DNA of 64,000 nucleotides from Nostoc sp. CENA543 (GTDB taxonomy: Bacteria > Cyanobacteriota > Cyanobacteriia > Cyanobacteriales > Nostocaceae). The stretch is from contig NZ_CP023278.1 of the NCBI RefSeq assembly GCF_002896875.1, positions 4,286,501-4,350,500 on the forward strand, given 5' to 3'. Both the position numbers and the translations under genes were made by a program. This document shows positions 20,396 through 30,135 of the stretch, one piece after another (position 1 is the stretch's first letter; each line of letters starts with the position of its first letter). The notes below the pieces were generated by a model. That model had not been told where the DNA came from. It worked only from the letters and a program-made list of their open reading frames with translations, and made no database searches.

Positions 20396-21151
20396 CTAAG
20401 CCATACTGACAGTTAATAGCTGTTCTGACATATCGAAGTTAGATGTCACATTCTGGACATCGTCTAGACTTTCTAGAGTATCAATTAACTTGAGGAGCGA
20501 TCGCGCTTGGTCTGGTTCTGTCACTTCGATATTGTTGCTGGGAATCCAGCGCAATTCTACTTCAGTGACTTTAAAGCCTTGTTCTTTGAGGGTTTGGTTG
20601 AGAATTTCTAAATTGGCGACTTCCGTAAAGACTTCGGCTGTCTCTTCCTCGGTCATTTCGTAAGACTCCGCACCACCTTCTAAGGATGCTTCTAATAACT
20701 GGTCTTCATCTACAACACCTTGGACTACACACACACCCTTTTGGTCAAACATCCAGCTAACACAGCCAGTTTCGCCCAAATTTCCACCATTTTTGCTAAA
20801 AGCCACCCGTAAATCAGCCGCCGTGCGATTGCGATTATCAGTCAAAGCTTCTATTAAAATAGCTACACCACCAGGGCCATAACCTTCGTAGCGAATTTCC
20901 TCTAGGGTGCTATTATCGCTAAATGTGCCTGCACCTTTGGCGATCGCTCTTTCAATATTGTCATTGGGAATCCCCGCAACTTTAGCTTTTTCAATTGCTG
21001 TACGTAATTGGAAGTTCCCGGCTGGGTCTGGTATGCCGTTTCTCGCCGCTACAATAATAGCTCTAGATAACTGTGTGAAGGTTTTTCCTTTTTTCGCATC
21101 GACTACCGCTTTTTGGCGTTTAATATTTGCCCATTTACTATGACCTGCCAT
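20396..21151 (-). CDS. YebC/PmpR family regulatory protein
   Basis: The 251-residue protein starts [14 protein letters not shown], the family's near-invariant N-terminus, and contains [13 protein letters not shown] and GYGPGGVAI. YebC proteins are described as transcriptional regulators and, more recently, as translation factors helping ribosomes at polyproline. The reading frame stays open upstream to 21358, overlapping the divergent binding-protein gene, but the family N-terminus and a CAGG site fix the start at 21151. Confidence 0.95.
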   Translation of the reverse strand: MAGHSKWANIKRQKAVVDAKKGKTFTQLSRAIIVAARNGIPDPAGNFQLRTAIEKAKVAGIPNDNIERAIAKGAGTFSDNSTLEEIRYEGYGPGGVAILIEALTDNRNRTAADLRVAFSKNGGNLGETGCVSWMFDQKGVCVVQGVVDEDQLLEASLEGGAESYEMTEEETAEVFTEVANLEILNQTLKEQGFKVTEVELRWIPSNNIEVTEPDQARSLLKLIDTLESLDDVQNVTSNFDMSEQLLTVSMA

Positions 21152-21301
21152 AACCTGAAAATATTCCTGCTCTCTCCAATAAACTAGGATATACATAGCT
21201 TCTGCTTGAATGCAAAATAACTGGAAATTAGCCTTCAGAGGGTTGGTTTGTGTCCCCAGATCAGCATAGTCTGGCTGTAGAAAATTACGAATCGGTTTGC
21301 T

Positions 21302-22645
21302 ATGCGGTTTTTTTCTACTTCCCACCCATCTAAAGTGAGAAACAGAAGATGGCAGCACAGTCTGCGTCGTTTACTATTGTTGATGCTAGTCAGCATATTA
21401 ACTGTAAGTGGATGTCAGGCTTGGCGGACTGGAGTAGAAGCTAGTAAAGTTACTCACATCACTTTTTGGCATGGAGTCAACCCACCACCGAATCGGGATG
21501 TCTTACAAAAGTTGGTAGATAAATTTAATCAAACACATCCCCAGATTCAAGTAGAGTCACTGTATGTAGGACAGCAAGATCAGCAAATGCCAAAAATTTT
21601 GGCGGCGGTGGTAGGTAATGCACCACCTGATTTATTGTGGTTTAATCCGACGATCACAGGTCAATTAGTAGAACTAGGTGCATTAATTCCTGTGGATGAG
21701 ATGCTGTCCAAATCACCAATTAAGCCAGAAATTGACCCCACTTTATACTCTTCAATGGAATATCAAGGTCAACTGTGGTCAGTCCCTTTTGCTACGAATA
21801 ATGTCGGCATTTTCTACCGTCCTAGTTTATTTGCAGCCGCAGGGATTAAAGCCATACCTCGTACTTGGGAAGAGTTTCGCCAAGTTGCTAAACAATTAAC
21901 TCGTGATGTTAACGGTGATGGACAAGTAGACCAATATGGAATGTTTTTACCTTTGGGGAAAGGGGAGTTTACAGTTTTTACTTGGCTACCATTTATGTGG
22001 AGTAGTGGCGGTGAATTAGTCAACGGTGATGGACAGAATGCAGCAGGTGTGATGTTGCAAGATAATCAAGGAGCGATCGCCGCCTTACAATTTTGGCGTA
22101 ATCTAGTACAAGACGGTTCCACCATGCTATCTGGCCCGGAACGGGGTTATGAGACAGACCCCTTAGTTTCAGGAAAGGTAGCAATGCAAATCAATGGCCC
22201 TTGGAATTTAGGACAATTGCAAACAACTAATGTAGATTTTGGTGTGTTTCCGCTACCTGTCAATCAAACTCAAGCTACTAGTATAGGCGGGGAAAATTTA
22301 TTCTTTTTTAAGACCACACCAGAACGCCAAAAGGCAGCATTTAAGTTTGCCGAATATACCATGAGTCAAGAATTTCAAACAGAATTAGCTTTAGCAGCAG
22401 GCTACTTACCAATTAATTTAAAATCTCGTAGTAGTGAAAAGTATCAAGCATTTGTACAGAAGTTACCACAGGTGAAGGTATTCTTAGAACAAGCACAATA
22501 TGGACGTAGTCGTCCTATTTTCCCTGGTTATAATCGCATTTCTGATAGTATAGGTAGAGCCGTTGAAGCAGTTATTTTAAGTAAAAGTTCTCCCCAAACA
22601 GCACTGCAAGCTAGCCAGCAACGTTTGGATTTAATTTTTAAATGA
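21302..22645 (+). CDS. extracellular solute-binding lipoprotein, sugar ABC type
   Basis: 447 residues with a lipoprotein signal peptide ([15 protein letters not shown], lipid-modified Cys near residue 38). The mature part follows the family-1 binding-protein pattern: [44 protein letters not shown] and [11 protein letters not shown]. It probably delivers a sugar or glycerol-3-phosphate to an ABC importer; no permease or ATPase is adjacent, so the partner is elsewhere. It is divergent from the YebC gene. Confidence 0.9.
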   Translation: MRFFSTSHPSKVRNRRWQHSLRRLLLLMLVSILTVSGCQAWRTGVEASKVTHITFWHGVNPPPNRDVLQKLVDKFNQTHPQIQVESLYVGQQDQQMPKILAAVVGNAPPDLLWFNPTITGQLVELGALIPVDEMLSKSPIKPEIDPTLYSSMEYQGQLWSVPFATNNVGIFYRPSLFAAAGIKAIPRTWEEFRQVAKQLTRDVNGDGQVDQYGMFLPLGKGEFTVFTWLPFMWSSGGELVNGDGQNAAGVMLQDNQGAIAALQFWRNLVQDGSTMLSGPERGYETDPLVSGKVAMQINGPWNLGQLQTTNVDFGVFPLPVNQTQATSIGGENLFFFKTTPERQKAAFKFAEYTMSQEFQTELALAAGYLPINLKSRSSEKYQAFVQKLPQVKVFLEQAQYGRSRPIFPGYNRISDSIGRAVEAVILSKSSPQTALQASQQRLDLIFK

Positions 22646-22669
22646 CCATTCACTATTTACTAACAGCTA

Positions 22670-23587
22670 TCAACATTCATTCGTCATATTTCTTTTCTCT
22701 TGTTTCTTATTAACAGGAAGTTGATTTTTTGACATTTGAATTAATTTTTGTGGCGATAAGTGGCGATTTACCATGAGTCGGGGAATTTGATAATGATTAT
22801 TGATGCAACTATGATTCAAAATTTCATTATTATATAAATAACCCGTAAGATAATAGCGAGAAACATAAGAGGCTACCTGTTTATTAGTAGCACCATAAGG
22901 ATAAGCAAAATGAGATGCGACTTCCTGTTTAGGGTCTAAATCTTGTGTGCAGTTTCTGAGGATAGTTCTAGCTTGTACAAGTTCTCGCAGAAGTTCGCGC
23001 CGAGATATCTGAGTTAAGTCTTTATGCGTTAAACCATGAGACTGGATGTCATAAAATCCTTTTTTTAAGCCTTCTCTTAAGTCCTGGCATCCCATATGAG
23101 TTTTGCTATTAACACCTGGTTTAGCTAAATTACCAGGATTAATAAACAAAACGATTTTAATTTTTTTATGATATTTCTTCTCTAACTTCAATAGAATCGG
23201 TAATAATTTTGTATGTACTGATTTATAACCATCATCAAAAGAAATCATAATAGGCTTTTGTTGACGACGATTATCGGGTATTGCTTGAGATTTTGTGAGA
23301 AAAAAATCGTATAAATCTTGAGTTGATAAAAACCAATAATCATTAATAATTAAGTAATCTAATAGTTTCTCTATTTCTTGTTGAGAATATTGCATCTCAT
23401 TAGTATTGCGAGCTACAGCAGTATTTTTCGTATCAACAAGTCCATGAAATCCTAAAACTGGTACTATCGGTTCATTGTGATTGAGGTTAAGCACTGCTAA
23501 TGAAATTGCAGACACCAAAGCGAGGTTAAATAAAAAGTTTTGGGGTTTAGCAGTGGGTAATGATGTCTGTTCGTAACTATCAGTCAT
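22670..23587 (-). CDS. polysaccharide deacetylase (NodB homology) protein
   Basis: 305 residues. A membrane anchor at about 18-36 precedes a NodB domain. The metal/catalytic motif SFDDGY has Asp118 and Asp119, and the second motif SHGLTH supplies the His ligands; HFAYPYGA is motif 3. It likely removes acetyl groups from an exo- or cell-wall polysaccharide outside the inner membrane. It lies 8 bases downstream of a Ser/Thr kinase gene in the same direction and may be co-expressed. Confidence 0.9.
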   Translation of the reverse strand: MTDSYEQTSLPTAKPQNFLFNLALVSAISLAVLNLNHNEPIVPVLGFHGLVDTKNTAVARNTNEMQYSQQEIEKLLDYLIINDYWFLSTQDLYDFFLTKSQAIPDNRRQQKPIMISFDDGYKSVHTKLLPILLKLEKKYHKKIKIVLFINPGNLAKPGVNSKTHMGCQDLREGLKKGFYDIQSHGLTHKDLTQISRRELLRELVQARTILRNCTQDLDPKQEVASHFAYPYGATNKQVASYVSRYYLTGYLYNNEILNHSCINNHYQIPRLMVNRHLSPQKLIQMSKNQLPVNKKQEKRNMTNEC

Positions 23588-23595
23588 TCTGGTGA

Positions 23596-24975
23596 TTAAT
23601 TTAATAAACGCTGCTGAAACTGCAAAGCTTGTTGAGAGTCTGGAATATTTGCAGCCAGTGTTTGGACAAATTCTATCCGAGAAATGGATAATCCAGCCGA
23701 TTTGATAGTTTTTTGAATCAAGAACTTACCCATCGGGCCGATTAAATTAACTAATTCTCGCTCACATTCAGCAATAAAACTTTCGCTGAGAGTGGAGTTA
23801 ATTACAGGTGGAGTGATATTCGCCACAGGTTGAACAGCAGTTGGCGGTTGACTAGGTGAAGGTTCTAATAACAGCGACATTGCTGTTTTTTGAAATTGAG
23901 TACGCTGATTTTCAGCTATGTGTAGAGATAAATTATCTATGAGTGTTTGGTAATTGGGTGCTGATGCGGCGCGCCGTAATAATGTTGTGGCTACAGGGCC
24001 GACTAATTCTAAGAGTAATTTTTCCAGGCGATCGCTTTTTTCGCGCGACAAAATAGTCCCAGTTTGTTGACTAGTTCCCTGTTGATGAGATGGGGGAATT
24101 GGTGGTGGCGATGTCCCCCAGGGAGTTTGAGTAAATAAAGTCGCAGCGTCAGGATGAAAATTTTGCTGGAGTGCTTCTAAAACTTCTGTCGCAGATTGAT
24201 AACGTTGTTTGTAGTTATTCACGACCATTTTCGTGATCATCGTCCCCAGTTCAGGACTGACTGTAGCTCGATGTCGCCACAGAATTTCCCCGGTTTGGGG
24301 GTCTTCTTCAAATTCTCTGGGATGCAGTCCTGTCAGTGCTTGGATACAAACCACACCCAAAGAGTAAATATCACTATTGGCGTGGGGTTTTCCTCGTCCC
24401 TGTTCGATGGACATATATCCTGGTGTCCCAATCGCCACAGTCATTTCTGTTTGACCAGGAGCCGTTACCAGTTTTGTATGAACTTGCTTGACAGCACCGA
24501 AATCAATTAGCACTAACTTATGATCATGCGATCGCCTAATAATATTTTCTGGTTTAATATCCCGATGAATGACTTTGTAGCTATGAATAAATCTCAGAAT
24601 ATTTAGGATCTGCTGCAACAAAAAGATAACTTTGTCTTCTGCCCATTTTTGCCCAGCAACCATTTCAACTTTAAGAGCATATCCATCAATATACTCTTGC
24701 ACTAAAAAAAATTCTTGCTTTTCTTCAAAATATGCTAATAATCGGGGTATTTGCTCATGATGTCCGAGTTGTTCTAGGGTTTCGGCTTCACTAGTAAATA
24801 ATCTTCTAGCAGTTTCGAGAAATTCAGGGTTATGAGTGACAGGCCGAAAGTGCTTGACAACACATCTAGGATTCCCTGGACGTTGGGTATCAAGCGCAAT
24901 ATAAGTTTGACCAAATCCTCCTCCCCCTAAGATTTGGAGGACTTGATAACGACTAGCTAGCAAGTTTCCTAACAT
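23596..24975 (-). CDS. Hanks-type serine/threonine protein kinase
   Basis: 459 residues. The kinase domain (about 10-270) has all catalytic motifs: GGGGFG at 17-22, Lys41, HRDIKPEN with Asp139, and DFG at 158-160. A proline-rich linker follows, and then two copies of a ~50-residue helical module (LEKLLLELVGPVATTLLRRA and CERELVNLIGPMGKFLIQKT). No membrane helix, so it is cytosolic. The paired C-terminal modules resemble the extra domain of many cyanobacterial kinases, perhaps for oligomerisation. Confidence 0.93.
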   Translation of the reverse strand: MLGNLLASRYQVLQILGGGGFGQTYIALDTQRPGNPRCVVKHFRPVTHNPEFLETARRLFTSEAETLEQLGHHEQIPRLLAYFEEKQEFFLVQEYIDGYALKVEMVAGQKWAEDKVIFLLQQILNILRFIHSYKVIHRDIKPENIIRRSHDHKLVLIDFGAVKQVHTKLVTAPGQTEMTVAIGTPGYMSIEQGRGKPHANSDIYSLGVVCIQALTGLHPREFEEDPQTGEILWRHRATVSPELGTMITKMVVNNYKQRYQSATEVLEALQQNFHPDAATLFTQTPWGTSPPPIPPSHQQGTSQQTGTILSREKSDRLEKLLLELVGPVATTLLRRAASAPNYQTLIDNLSLHIAENQRTQFQKTAMSLLLEPSPSQPPTAVQPVANITPPVINSTLSESFIAECERELVNLIGPMGKFLIQKTIKSAGLSISRIEFVQTLAANIPDSQQALQFQQRLLN

Positions 24976-25262
24976 TGTATGACTTGTCTAAGTCCTCACC
25001 TTCATATTGACATAATCACTAATGTAGAGAGAAATTATTCAAAACATCCACAGTAGAAGTGATATTTAATGTCCAAAATTCTAGGGAACCGCTAAGGTCA
25101 TCTACCGTCTAGAGGAAAATAAAACTGAGCAGTTTATCTCTAATGAGTGATGAATAGAGAATTCTGTCAAGCATCTACGCACGCCCCCGTATGCTTACCC
25201 TTTTCATTCTGGGGTATCGTGGTTAACAATGGGTTGAATGTTTTTGATGAAGATTCAATCTT

Positions 25263-25517
25263 ATGGCTAGAACCCCGAATGAATATGCAGTCTACCTCTT
25301 ACTAGAAAGTGGTCATCGTGAGGAAGTGCGGTTTCCCTCAATTCAAGAATTCCAAAAATGGTATAGTGGGGAACTTGTACCCAAGTCTGCTTCTGGTGAT
25401 TTTATTAGTGTACCAATCAAAAATATTCAAGGTGAGTATATGGTGGTACGTCCATCTCGGATTGTCGCTATCCGAGTAGAACCGGTGTTTAGTTCTAGTG
25501 TTGAAAGATTCAACTAA
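25263..25517 (+). CDS. small conserved hypothetical protein
   Basis: 84 residues, soluble, predicted beta-alpha-beta. MARTPNEYAVYLLLESGHREEVRFPSI begins with a strand pair, followed by a short helix and the strand pair MVVRPSRIVAIRVEP. Its stop codon overlaps the ATG of mltA (TAATG), so the two are translationally coupled. Conserved in cyanobacteria as far as I recognise; function unknown, perhaps tied to cell-wall turnover through mltA. Confidence 0.75.
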   Translation: MARTPNEYAVYLLLESGHREEVRFPSIQEFQKWYSGELVPKSASGDFISVPIKNIQGEYMVVRPSRIVAIRVEPVFSSSVERFN

Positions 25518-26770
25518 TGATGAAAAAAACCCTTGCTTTGCTTTCCTTGAGTCTGGGAATTCCCCTTGTCAGCCAAATTGCTGTTGCTCAGGTAATCATT
25601 AATGTCCCTTTACCCAACTCACCCAGTCCTGAGTTACAACCACCAGTCAAGCCAAGCACACCTGAAAATGAAGCCCCCCTCAAACTGGTAAATATCGGCA
25701 ATTGCACTGCCCAAAGCACTTGTTTGGGTTGGGATGAGCAAATTTTCGGTAGCAGGGGTCAATCAGGCGATCGCCAAGCTCTGTTAGCATCAATTGATAA
25801 CAGTCTGCGTTATCTAGAAACGAGTACAGCACAACGTATATATCAGAATTATCCTGTACGGGGAATTACCTTAGCCCGTGTAAGGCGGAGTTTGCTGCGG
25901 TTTCGCCAATTAGCGGCTAGTTCCCTGTCTCCAGCCCAATTACAAGCCGCAGTCCAAAAAGAATTTGCTTTTTATCAGTCTGTTGGTAATGATGGGCGCG
26001 GGACAGTTAAGTTTACTGCTTACTATGAACCTGTTTATAATGCCAGTCGTGTCAGGACTGCGGCTTATAAGTATCCTTTGTATCGACTGCCACCTAACTT
26101 TGAGAAATGGTCTAAACCCCATCCAACACGTTTGCAACTAGAAGGCAAAGACGGTTTACAGGGAAATAAAGGCAAGTTACGCGGCTTAGAATTGCTGTGG
26201 TTTCGCGATCGCCTCGATGCCTATATGATACATATTCAAGGTTCTGCCCAAATTCAGTTAGCTGACGGCAGCAGAACAGCCGTTGGTTACGCAGGTGCAA
26301 CAGATTATCCTTGGACAAGTATCGGACGAGAATTAGCCAAAGATGGCAAAATGCCATTGTCAGGCTTAACTATGCCCAAAATGATTAGCTTTTTTCGGGA
26401 ACAACCCCACGAATTAAGCAACTATCTCCCCCGTTGGGAACGGTTCGTGTTCTTCCAAGAATTCCAAGGAAGACGAGCTACTGGTAGTATTAATGTACCA
26501 GTCACACCAGAACGTTCCATTGCCACAGATAAATCAATTATGCCTCCTGGTGCGCTAGCACTAGTTCAGACCTCCTTACCTTATCCTGCTGCTGGCGGTA
26601 GGTTAGAGTACCGTAACGTGAACCGCTTTGTCTTAGATCAAGATACAGGCAGTGCCATCAAAGGAGCGGGCAGAGTTGATTATTTTATGGGAACTGGTAA
26701 ACTAGCAGGCGATCGCGCCGGTGTTACAGGCGGCAATGGTTCATTATATTACTTGCTGTTAAAAGAATAA
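25517..26770 (+). CDS. mltA: membrane-bound lytic murein transglycosylase A
   Basis: Cleaves the glycan strands of peptidoglycan with formation of 1,6-anhydromuramyl ends. 417 residues: signal peptide to about AVAQ (residue 25), then the MltA domain with FTAYYEPVY and IHIQGSAQIQLADG. The C-terminal 3D domain has LDQDTGSAIKGAGRVDYFMG with its Asp cluster. No lipobox Cys is seen at the signal-peptide end, so it may be a soluble periplasmic form. Overlaps the upstream 84-residue gene by one base. Confidence 0.93.
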   Translation: MMKKTLALLSLSLGIPLVSQIAVAQVIINVPLPNSPSPELQPPVKPSTPENEAPLKLVNIGNCTAQSTCLGWDEQIFGSRGQSGDRQALLASIDNSLRYLETSTAQRIYQNYPVRGITLARVRRSLLRFRQLAASSLSPAQLQAAVQKEFAFYQSVGNDGRGTVKFTAYYEPVYNASRVRTAAYKYPLYRLPPNFEKWSKPHPTRLQLEGKDGLQGNKGKLRGLELLWFRDRLDAYMIHIQGSAQIQLADGSRTAVGYAGATDYPWTSIGRELAKDGKMPLSGLTMPKMISFFREQPHELSNYLPRWERFVFFQEFQGRRATGSINVPVTPERSIATDKSIMPPGALALVQTSLPYPAAGGRLEYRNVNRFVLDQDTGSAIKGAGRVDYFMGTGKLAGDRAGVTGGNGSLYYLLLKE

Positions 26771-26777
26771 AATTTGG

Positions 26778-26909
26778 GCATGGGGCATGGGGCAAGCAGG
26801 AAGTGTGGGAGGGGTGGGACGATAGGGAAGAAATCTTTCCCCCCTCTCTCCCCACACTCCCCACACTTCCCAGTCCCCAGTCCCCAGTCCCCAATCCCCA
26901 ATCCCTAAT
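26778..26909. repeat. dispersed imperfect-palindrome spacer element, copy 1
   Basis: G-rich text (GGGAGGGGTGGG) faces C-rich text (CCCCACACTCCCCACAC) around GATAGGGAAGAAATCTTTCC. The transcript could fold into a long hairpin. The same block recurs at 33986-34122 with a 10-base insertion. It lies between convergent genes. Tandem CCCCAGT/CCCCAAT heptamers end it. Confidence 0.8.
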
Positions 26910-27789
26910 ATGGCGGATAACCAAAATCATCTTCATCAGGATAAATATAGGAACTAGCAACACCAGCAGCTACTGCCATTTTCGGTGTTTCTGTTCTCAC
27001 TGGTTCCTTAGCGAAGTCTTTGTAATCTTCAAAGGCTTTGCAAATAATTGTTGATTCTGGAGCATCGGAAGCAATTAAATAATTAGTTAAATTCGCCACT
27101 GTGGGATGTTCATAATCTACAGTGGAAGCTACTAATACTGTATTTGGTTCAATACCTCTTTCTTCACATTCAATAATTGGGCAGAATATGCCGTGAGCGT
27201 GGAATAAAGGGCCTTTGGGTGTAATAGGTTGTTTACGAAATAAGGCATACGCCCTTTCTAATTCCGATACAAAACCACTAACTACTTTTCCCTGTTGAAA
27301 TTCACAATAGGTTTTACTAAAACTTGCTCCGGCTGCACCGTTGAGAGTTAATTGCAGTGGGGAATCATGTAGGAATTTTTTGTTTTCACCTACTAAAAAT
27401 ATTAAGTAGCGAGTGAAGGTTTTAAATTTTAATTTATCTGCTAAAAACGCATCATAATTATCTTTGAGTGTCCCCAGTTTTATCCCTGTCTCTCTATCTT
27501 TGACAGACAAAGGCCCCCGACGCACTATCACTATGCGGGGTGTAGTGGTGATAAAAACTGTTTCTCCTCCAGAACTAAATTCATGTTCTATTTGCTGCCA
27601 ATTACCGTCAGGCTGAAAACCTACAGCTTGAGCGTTGTCCAATTTAATTGCTAATCCGTGAGATTGCACACCATCTGCACCATACCGAGGATTAATCATC
27701 TGACACCAGGGGATGACTTGAGAAGGCGGTGCATTAAATTTCTCATCCTCAAAGTCGAATTTAGCAGATGCTTTCATCGTTTTAGGCAC
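26905..27789 (-). CDS. DUF5895-like conserved cyanobacterial protein
   Basis: 294 residues, soluble, not recognised as an enzyme. The opening KFDFEDEKFNAPPSQVIPWCQMINPRYG and later LFHAHGIFCPIIECEERG resemble the cyanobacterial DUF5895 group. An acidic, Tyr/Pro-rich tail (YIYPDEDDFGYPPY) ends the protein. Homologues often occur in several copies on plasmids and chromosomes of heterocystous strains. The start could also be the Met at residue 5. The family name is offered with moderate confidence and function is unknown. Confidence 0.65.
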   Translation of the reverse strand: MPKTMKASAKFDFEDEKFNAPPSQVIPWCQMINPRYGADGVQSHGLAIKLDNAQAVGFQPDGNWQQIEHEFSSGGETVFITTTPRIVIVRRGPLSVKDRETGIKLGTLKDNYDAFLADKLKFKTFTRYLIFLVGENKKFLHDSPLQLTLNGAAGASFSKTYCEFQQGKVVSGFVSELERAYALFRKQPITPKGPLFHAHGIFCPIIECEERGIEPNTVLVASTVDYEHPTVANLTNYLIASDAPESTIICKAFEDYKDFAKEPVRTETPKMAVAAGVASSYIYPDEDDFGYPPY

Positions 27790-28105
27790 GGTGGTACTTT
27801 ACTATACAAGTTTATCAATAGGTTGCCGGTGCCAGACAGGGGGTCGAGCAAACAGGCGTACTGTTTTTCCAGATTAGAGCAGAATCAATCTTTGTTGCAA
27901 TCCCTTTTTTGTTTTTTAACACTCTTGGAAAAGTATTAAGTAGGGCTTGCTGAAAAAGTTCTTTGGTAGGGGTGGGGAACGGGGAACAGTTTAATTTTTG
28001 CAACCATTTTTGAGGACTGAAGTCCTCACTACAAACAGGGTTGAGAAGAAGTTTTACAGGTTGTGTTTTGACAAAGTTGCCAGTATCCCTTAAACGTAAA
28101 TAAAT
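27790..28105. other. intergenic region with a small palindrome
   Basis: 316 bases without a gene. A perfect 7-base-arm hairpin, GAGGACTGAAGTCCTC, lies at 28012-28027 and belongs to the 'gaagtcctcactac' dispersed repeat style of Nostoc spacers. Nothing else recognised. Confidence 0.6.
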
Positions 28106-29377
28106 ATGCTAGATTTATCACTCATTACTATTCTGGGGTTCTTGGGTAGCTTTGGGCATTGCTTTGGGATGTGTGGGCCGCTAACGGTGGCGTTTTCCCT
28201 TTCTAATCGCCCAAATTCGCCATCCCACAAATCAGCACAAGTATTAACTCTAGGGAAACCTGCCAACACTTGGCAGCAGCAATTAATCTTTCATTTCTGG
28301 TTAAACTTAGGGCGGGTATTGAGTTATGCCCTAGTTGGTTCTGCAATTGGGGCTTTGGGGGCGGTACTTTTACAAGGTGGACAGTTAGCTGGGGTAGGTA
28401 GTGACCTCCGGCGGATCATGGCCATAATTACCGGTGTAATGCTGATTTGGTTCGGTTTGGGGCAAATTACACCTAATTTACTGCCTCATGTGCCTTTGCT
28501 GCATCCTTTCTTAAAAAGTGGCTTGCATAATCGCCTCAGTGCGGTGATGATGCGGCTATCTGGACAACAGCGATGGTGGACACCGCTAATTTTGGGAATG
28601 ACTTGGGGTTTAATGCCCTGTGGTTTTTTGTATGCTGCTCAAATTAAAGCGGCGGAGACTGGGAATTTGTGGCTGGGAATGGCGACTATGTTGGCTTTTG
28701 GTTTAGGAACAATGCCAACTATGCTAGGTGTTGGGATTTCTACAGCTTTGGTGAGTCAAGATAGGCGTAGTCAATTATTGCGTTTGGGTGGCTGGGTAAC
28801 GCTGATTATTGGGGTGATTACTCTGCTGCGGACTGGTGACACAATGGTAGATTACACCGGACACGCAGCTTTATTTTGTCTGATGCTGGCGTTAATTGCT
28901 CGGCCTGTGAGTAAATTGTGGGCATCACCTCTGCGCTACCGTCGTGCTTTGGGTGTGGGGGCTTTTGTCTTAGCTGTAGCACATACTACCCATATGACTG
29001 CTCATACGTTGCAGTGGAAATTGTCGGCTGTGTGGTTTTTACCGCCACAGTTTCAAGTGGCTATGGTTTTAGGTGCTGTAGGATTAATATTGATGACTCC
29101 CGCCGCTTTAACAAGTTGGGAATCATTGCAGAAGACTTGGGGTAAAAGATGGCGGCAAATCCATTTATTAAGTGTGCCTGCTTTGCTGCTGAGTGTGATT
29201 CATGCGGTGTTGATCGGTTCTCATTACTTGGGTGCTTTAGAATTACATTTGGGGAATCAATTAGCAACACTGTTTTTAGGACTAATTAGCATGGGTGTAT
29301 TGCTAGTTAGAACACGCTTTTTTTGGTCACAGTTAACTCTAGAAAAGTTTTATGTCCCACCGAGTAAATCAAAGTGA
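28106..29377 (+). CDS. TauE/SafE-like (UreH/cytochrome-biogenesis type) membrane protein
   Basis: 423 residues with about ten hydrophobic helices. The N-terminus GSFGHCFGMCGPL matches the GHCxGMCG motif of the UreH/CcdA-like heavy-metal branch of the TauE/SafE superfamily. The second half (from about residue 245) is a further multi-helix domain with His residues (AHTTHMTAHTLQ) suggestive of a haem/ferric-reductase-like fold. This looks like a fusion of a metal or redox exporter and a cytochrome-like membrane domain. It overlaps the next gene by 26 bases, so they are coupled. Confidence 0.8.
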   Translation: MLDLSLITILGFLGSFGHCFGMCGPLTVAFSLSNRPNSPSHKSAQVLTLGKPANTWQQQLIFHFWLNLGRVLSYALVGSAIGALGAVLLQGGQLAGVGSDLRRIMAIITGVMLIWFGLGQITPNLLPHVPLLHPFLKSGLHNRLSAVMMRLSGQQRWWTPLILGMTWGLMPCGFLYAAQIKAAETGNLWLGMATMLAFGLGTMPTMLGVGISTALVSQDRRSQLLRLGGWVTLIIGVITLLRTGDTMVDYTGHAALFCLMLALIARPVSKLWASPLRYRRALGVGAFVLAVAHTTHMTAHTLQWKLSAVWFLPPQFQVAMVLGAVGLILMTPAALTSWESLQKTWGKRWRQIHLLSVPALLLSVIHAVLIGSHYLGALELHLGNQLATLFLGLISMGVLLVRTRFFWSQLTLEKFYVPPSKSK

Positions 29378-30005
29378 AGTGTTTACAAATCAGAGTAGAA
29401 AATATATTAAGTATGTTACGGCTTTGAGTTGTTTAACGCTGGGACTCACCAACGCTGAATTAGCTTCCGCCCATAAGGTAGAGATAGCCGCAGATGTGGG
29501 TGCAACACTGCACATTCAGCCCAATGATAATCCTCGTGCGGGGGAAACTGCACAGGCTTGGTTTGCCCTGACGCGCAAGGGCGGGAAAACGATTCCTCTT
29601 GCACAATGTAATTGTCAGTTAGCGATTTATGCTGAACCCCACAGTCCAGGAGAACCGGCACTGATAGAACCGTCTTTAAAGCCTGTGAATGCGGAACGTT
29701 ATCAAGGTATTCCAGGGGCAGATATTACTTTTCCTAAGCCTGGAATTTATCAGTTACAACTTACAGGAAAGCCCAAATCAGGGGCAAACTTTCAACCGTT
29801 TAAGTTTAATTTTGAGGTGACTGTGGCGGCTGGTGTTGGAGTAAAGAAGAACCCAGTATCCAGCCAGCAAACAATTGATGATGTGGCTATTGAGAAGAAT
29901 TTATCATCATTTCCAGTTTGGGCGATCGCTATCCCGACTGTGACATTTTTAGGTATAGCATTTGGTGTTTGGCAACTGCAAAAAGGCAAGGGGAGTGCTG
30001 ATTGA
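29352..30005 (+). CDS. periplasmic CopC/FixH-like partner with C-terminal anchor
   Basis: 217 residues: a signal segment ending near ASAHK (residue 42), an extracytoplasmic immunoglobulin-like beta domain and a C-terminal helix at about 190-209 (WAIAIPTVTFLGIAFGVW). The mature protein begins with His (AHKVE), as CopC-like copper-binding proteins do. A Cys pair (QCNCQL) may bind metal. Overlap with the upstream exporter gene and this architecture suggest metal handling (copper is the obvious candidate), but the metal is inferred. Confidence 0.7.
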   Translation: MSHRVNQSEVFTNQSRKYIKYVTALSCLTLGLTNAELASAHKVEIAADVGATLHIQPNDNPRAGETAQAWFALTRKGGKTIPLAQCNCQLAIYAEPHSPGEPALIEPSLKPVNAERYQGIPGADITFPKPGIYQLQLTGKPKSGANFQPFKFNFEVTVAAGVGVKKNPVSSQQTIDDVAIEKNLSSFPVWAIAIPTVTFLGIAFGVWQLQKGKGSAD

Positions 30006-30010
30006 ATTTT

Positions 30011-30050
30011 AGTCATTAGTCATTAGTCATTAGTCATTAGTCATTAGTTA
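30011..30050. repeat. STRR heptanucleotide repeat (AGTCATT type)
   Basis: Five to six tandem copies of AGTCATT, followed by a CTTGTCTTC repeat and the CCCCAGTCCCC text. The same heptamer recurs at 47348-47393. Confidence 0.85.
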
Positions 30051-30135
30051 TTGGCACTTCTTCTACCTTGTCTTCCTTGTCTTCCTTGTCTCCTTTTCCC
30101 CATTCCCCAGTCCCCAGTACCCAATCCCCATTCCC

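Noticed and set aside
20396-21358. Long YebC frame beginning at 21358
   Set aside because: The family N-terminus MAGHSKW starts at 21151; the extra 69 residues overlap the divergent binding-protein gene and resemble nothing.
26724-27054. Small frames on both strands across the palindromic spacer
   Set aside because: They read low-complexity repeat text (Ser/Pro-rich or Gly/Trp-rich) and reappear at the second copy of the element.
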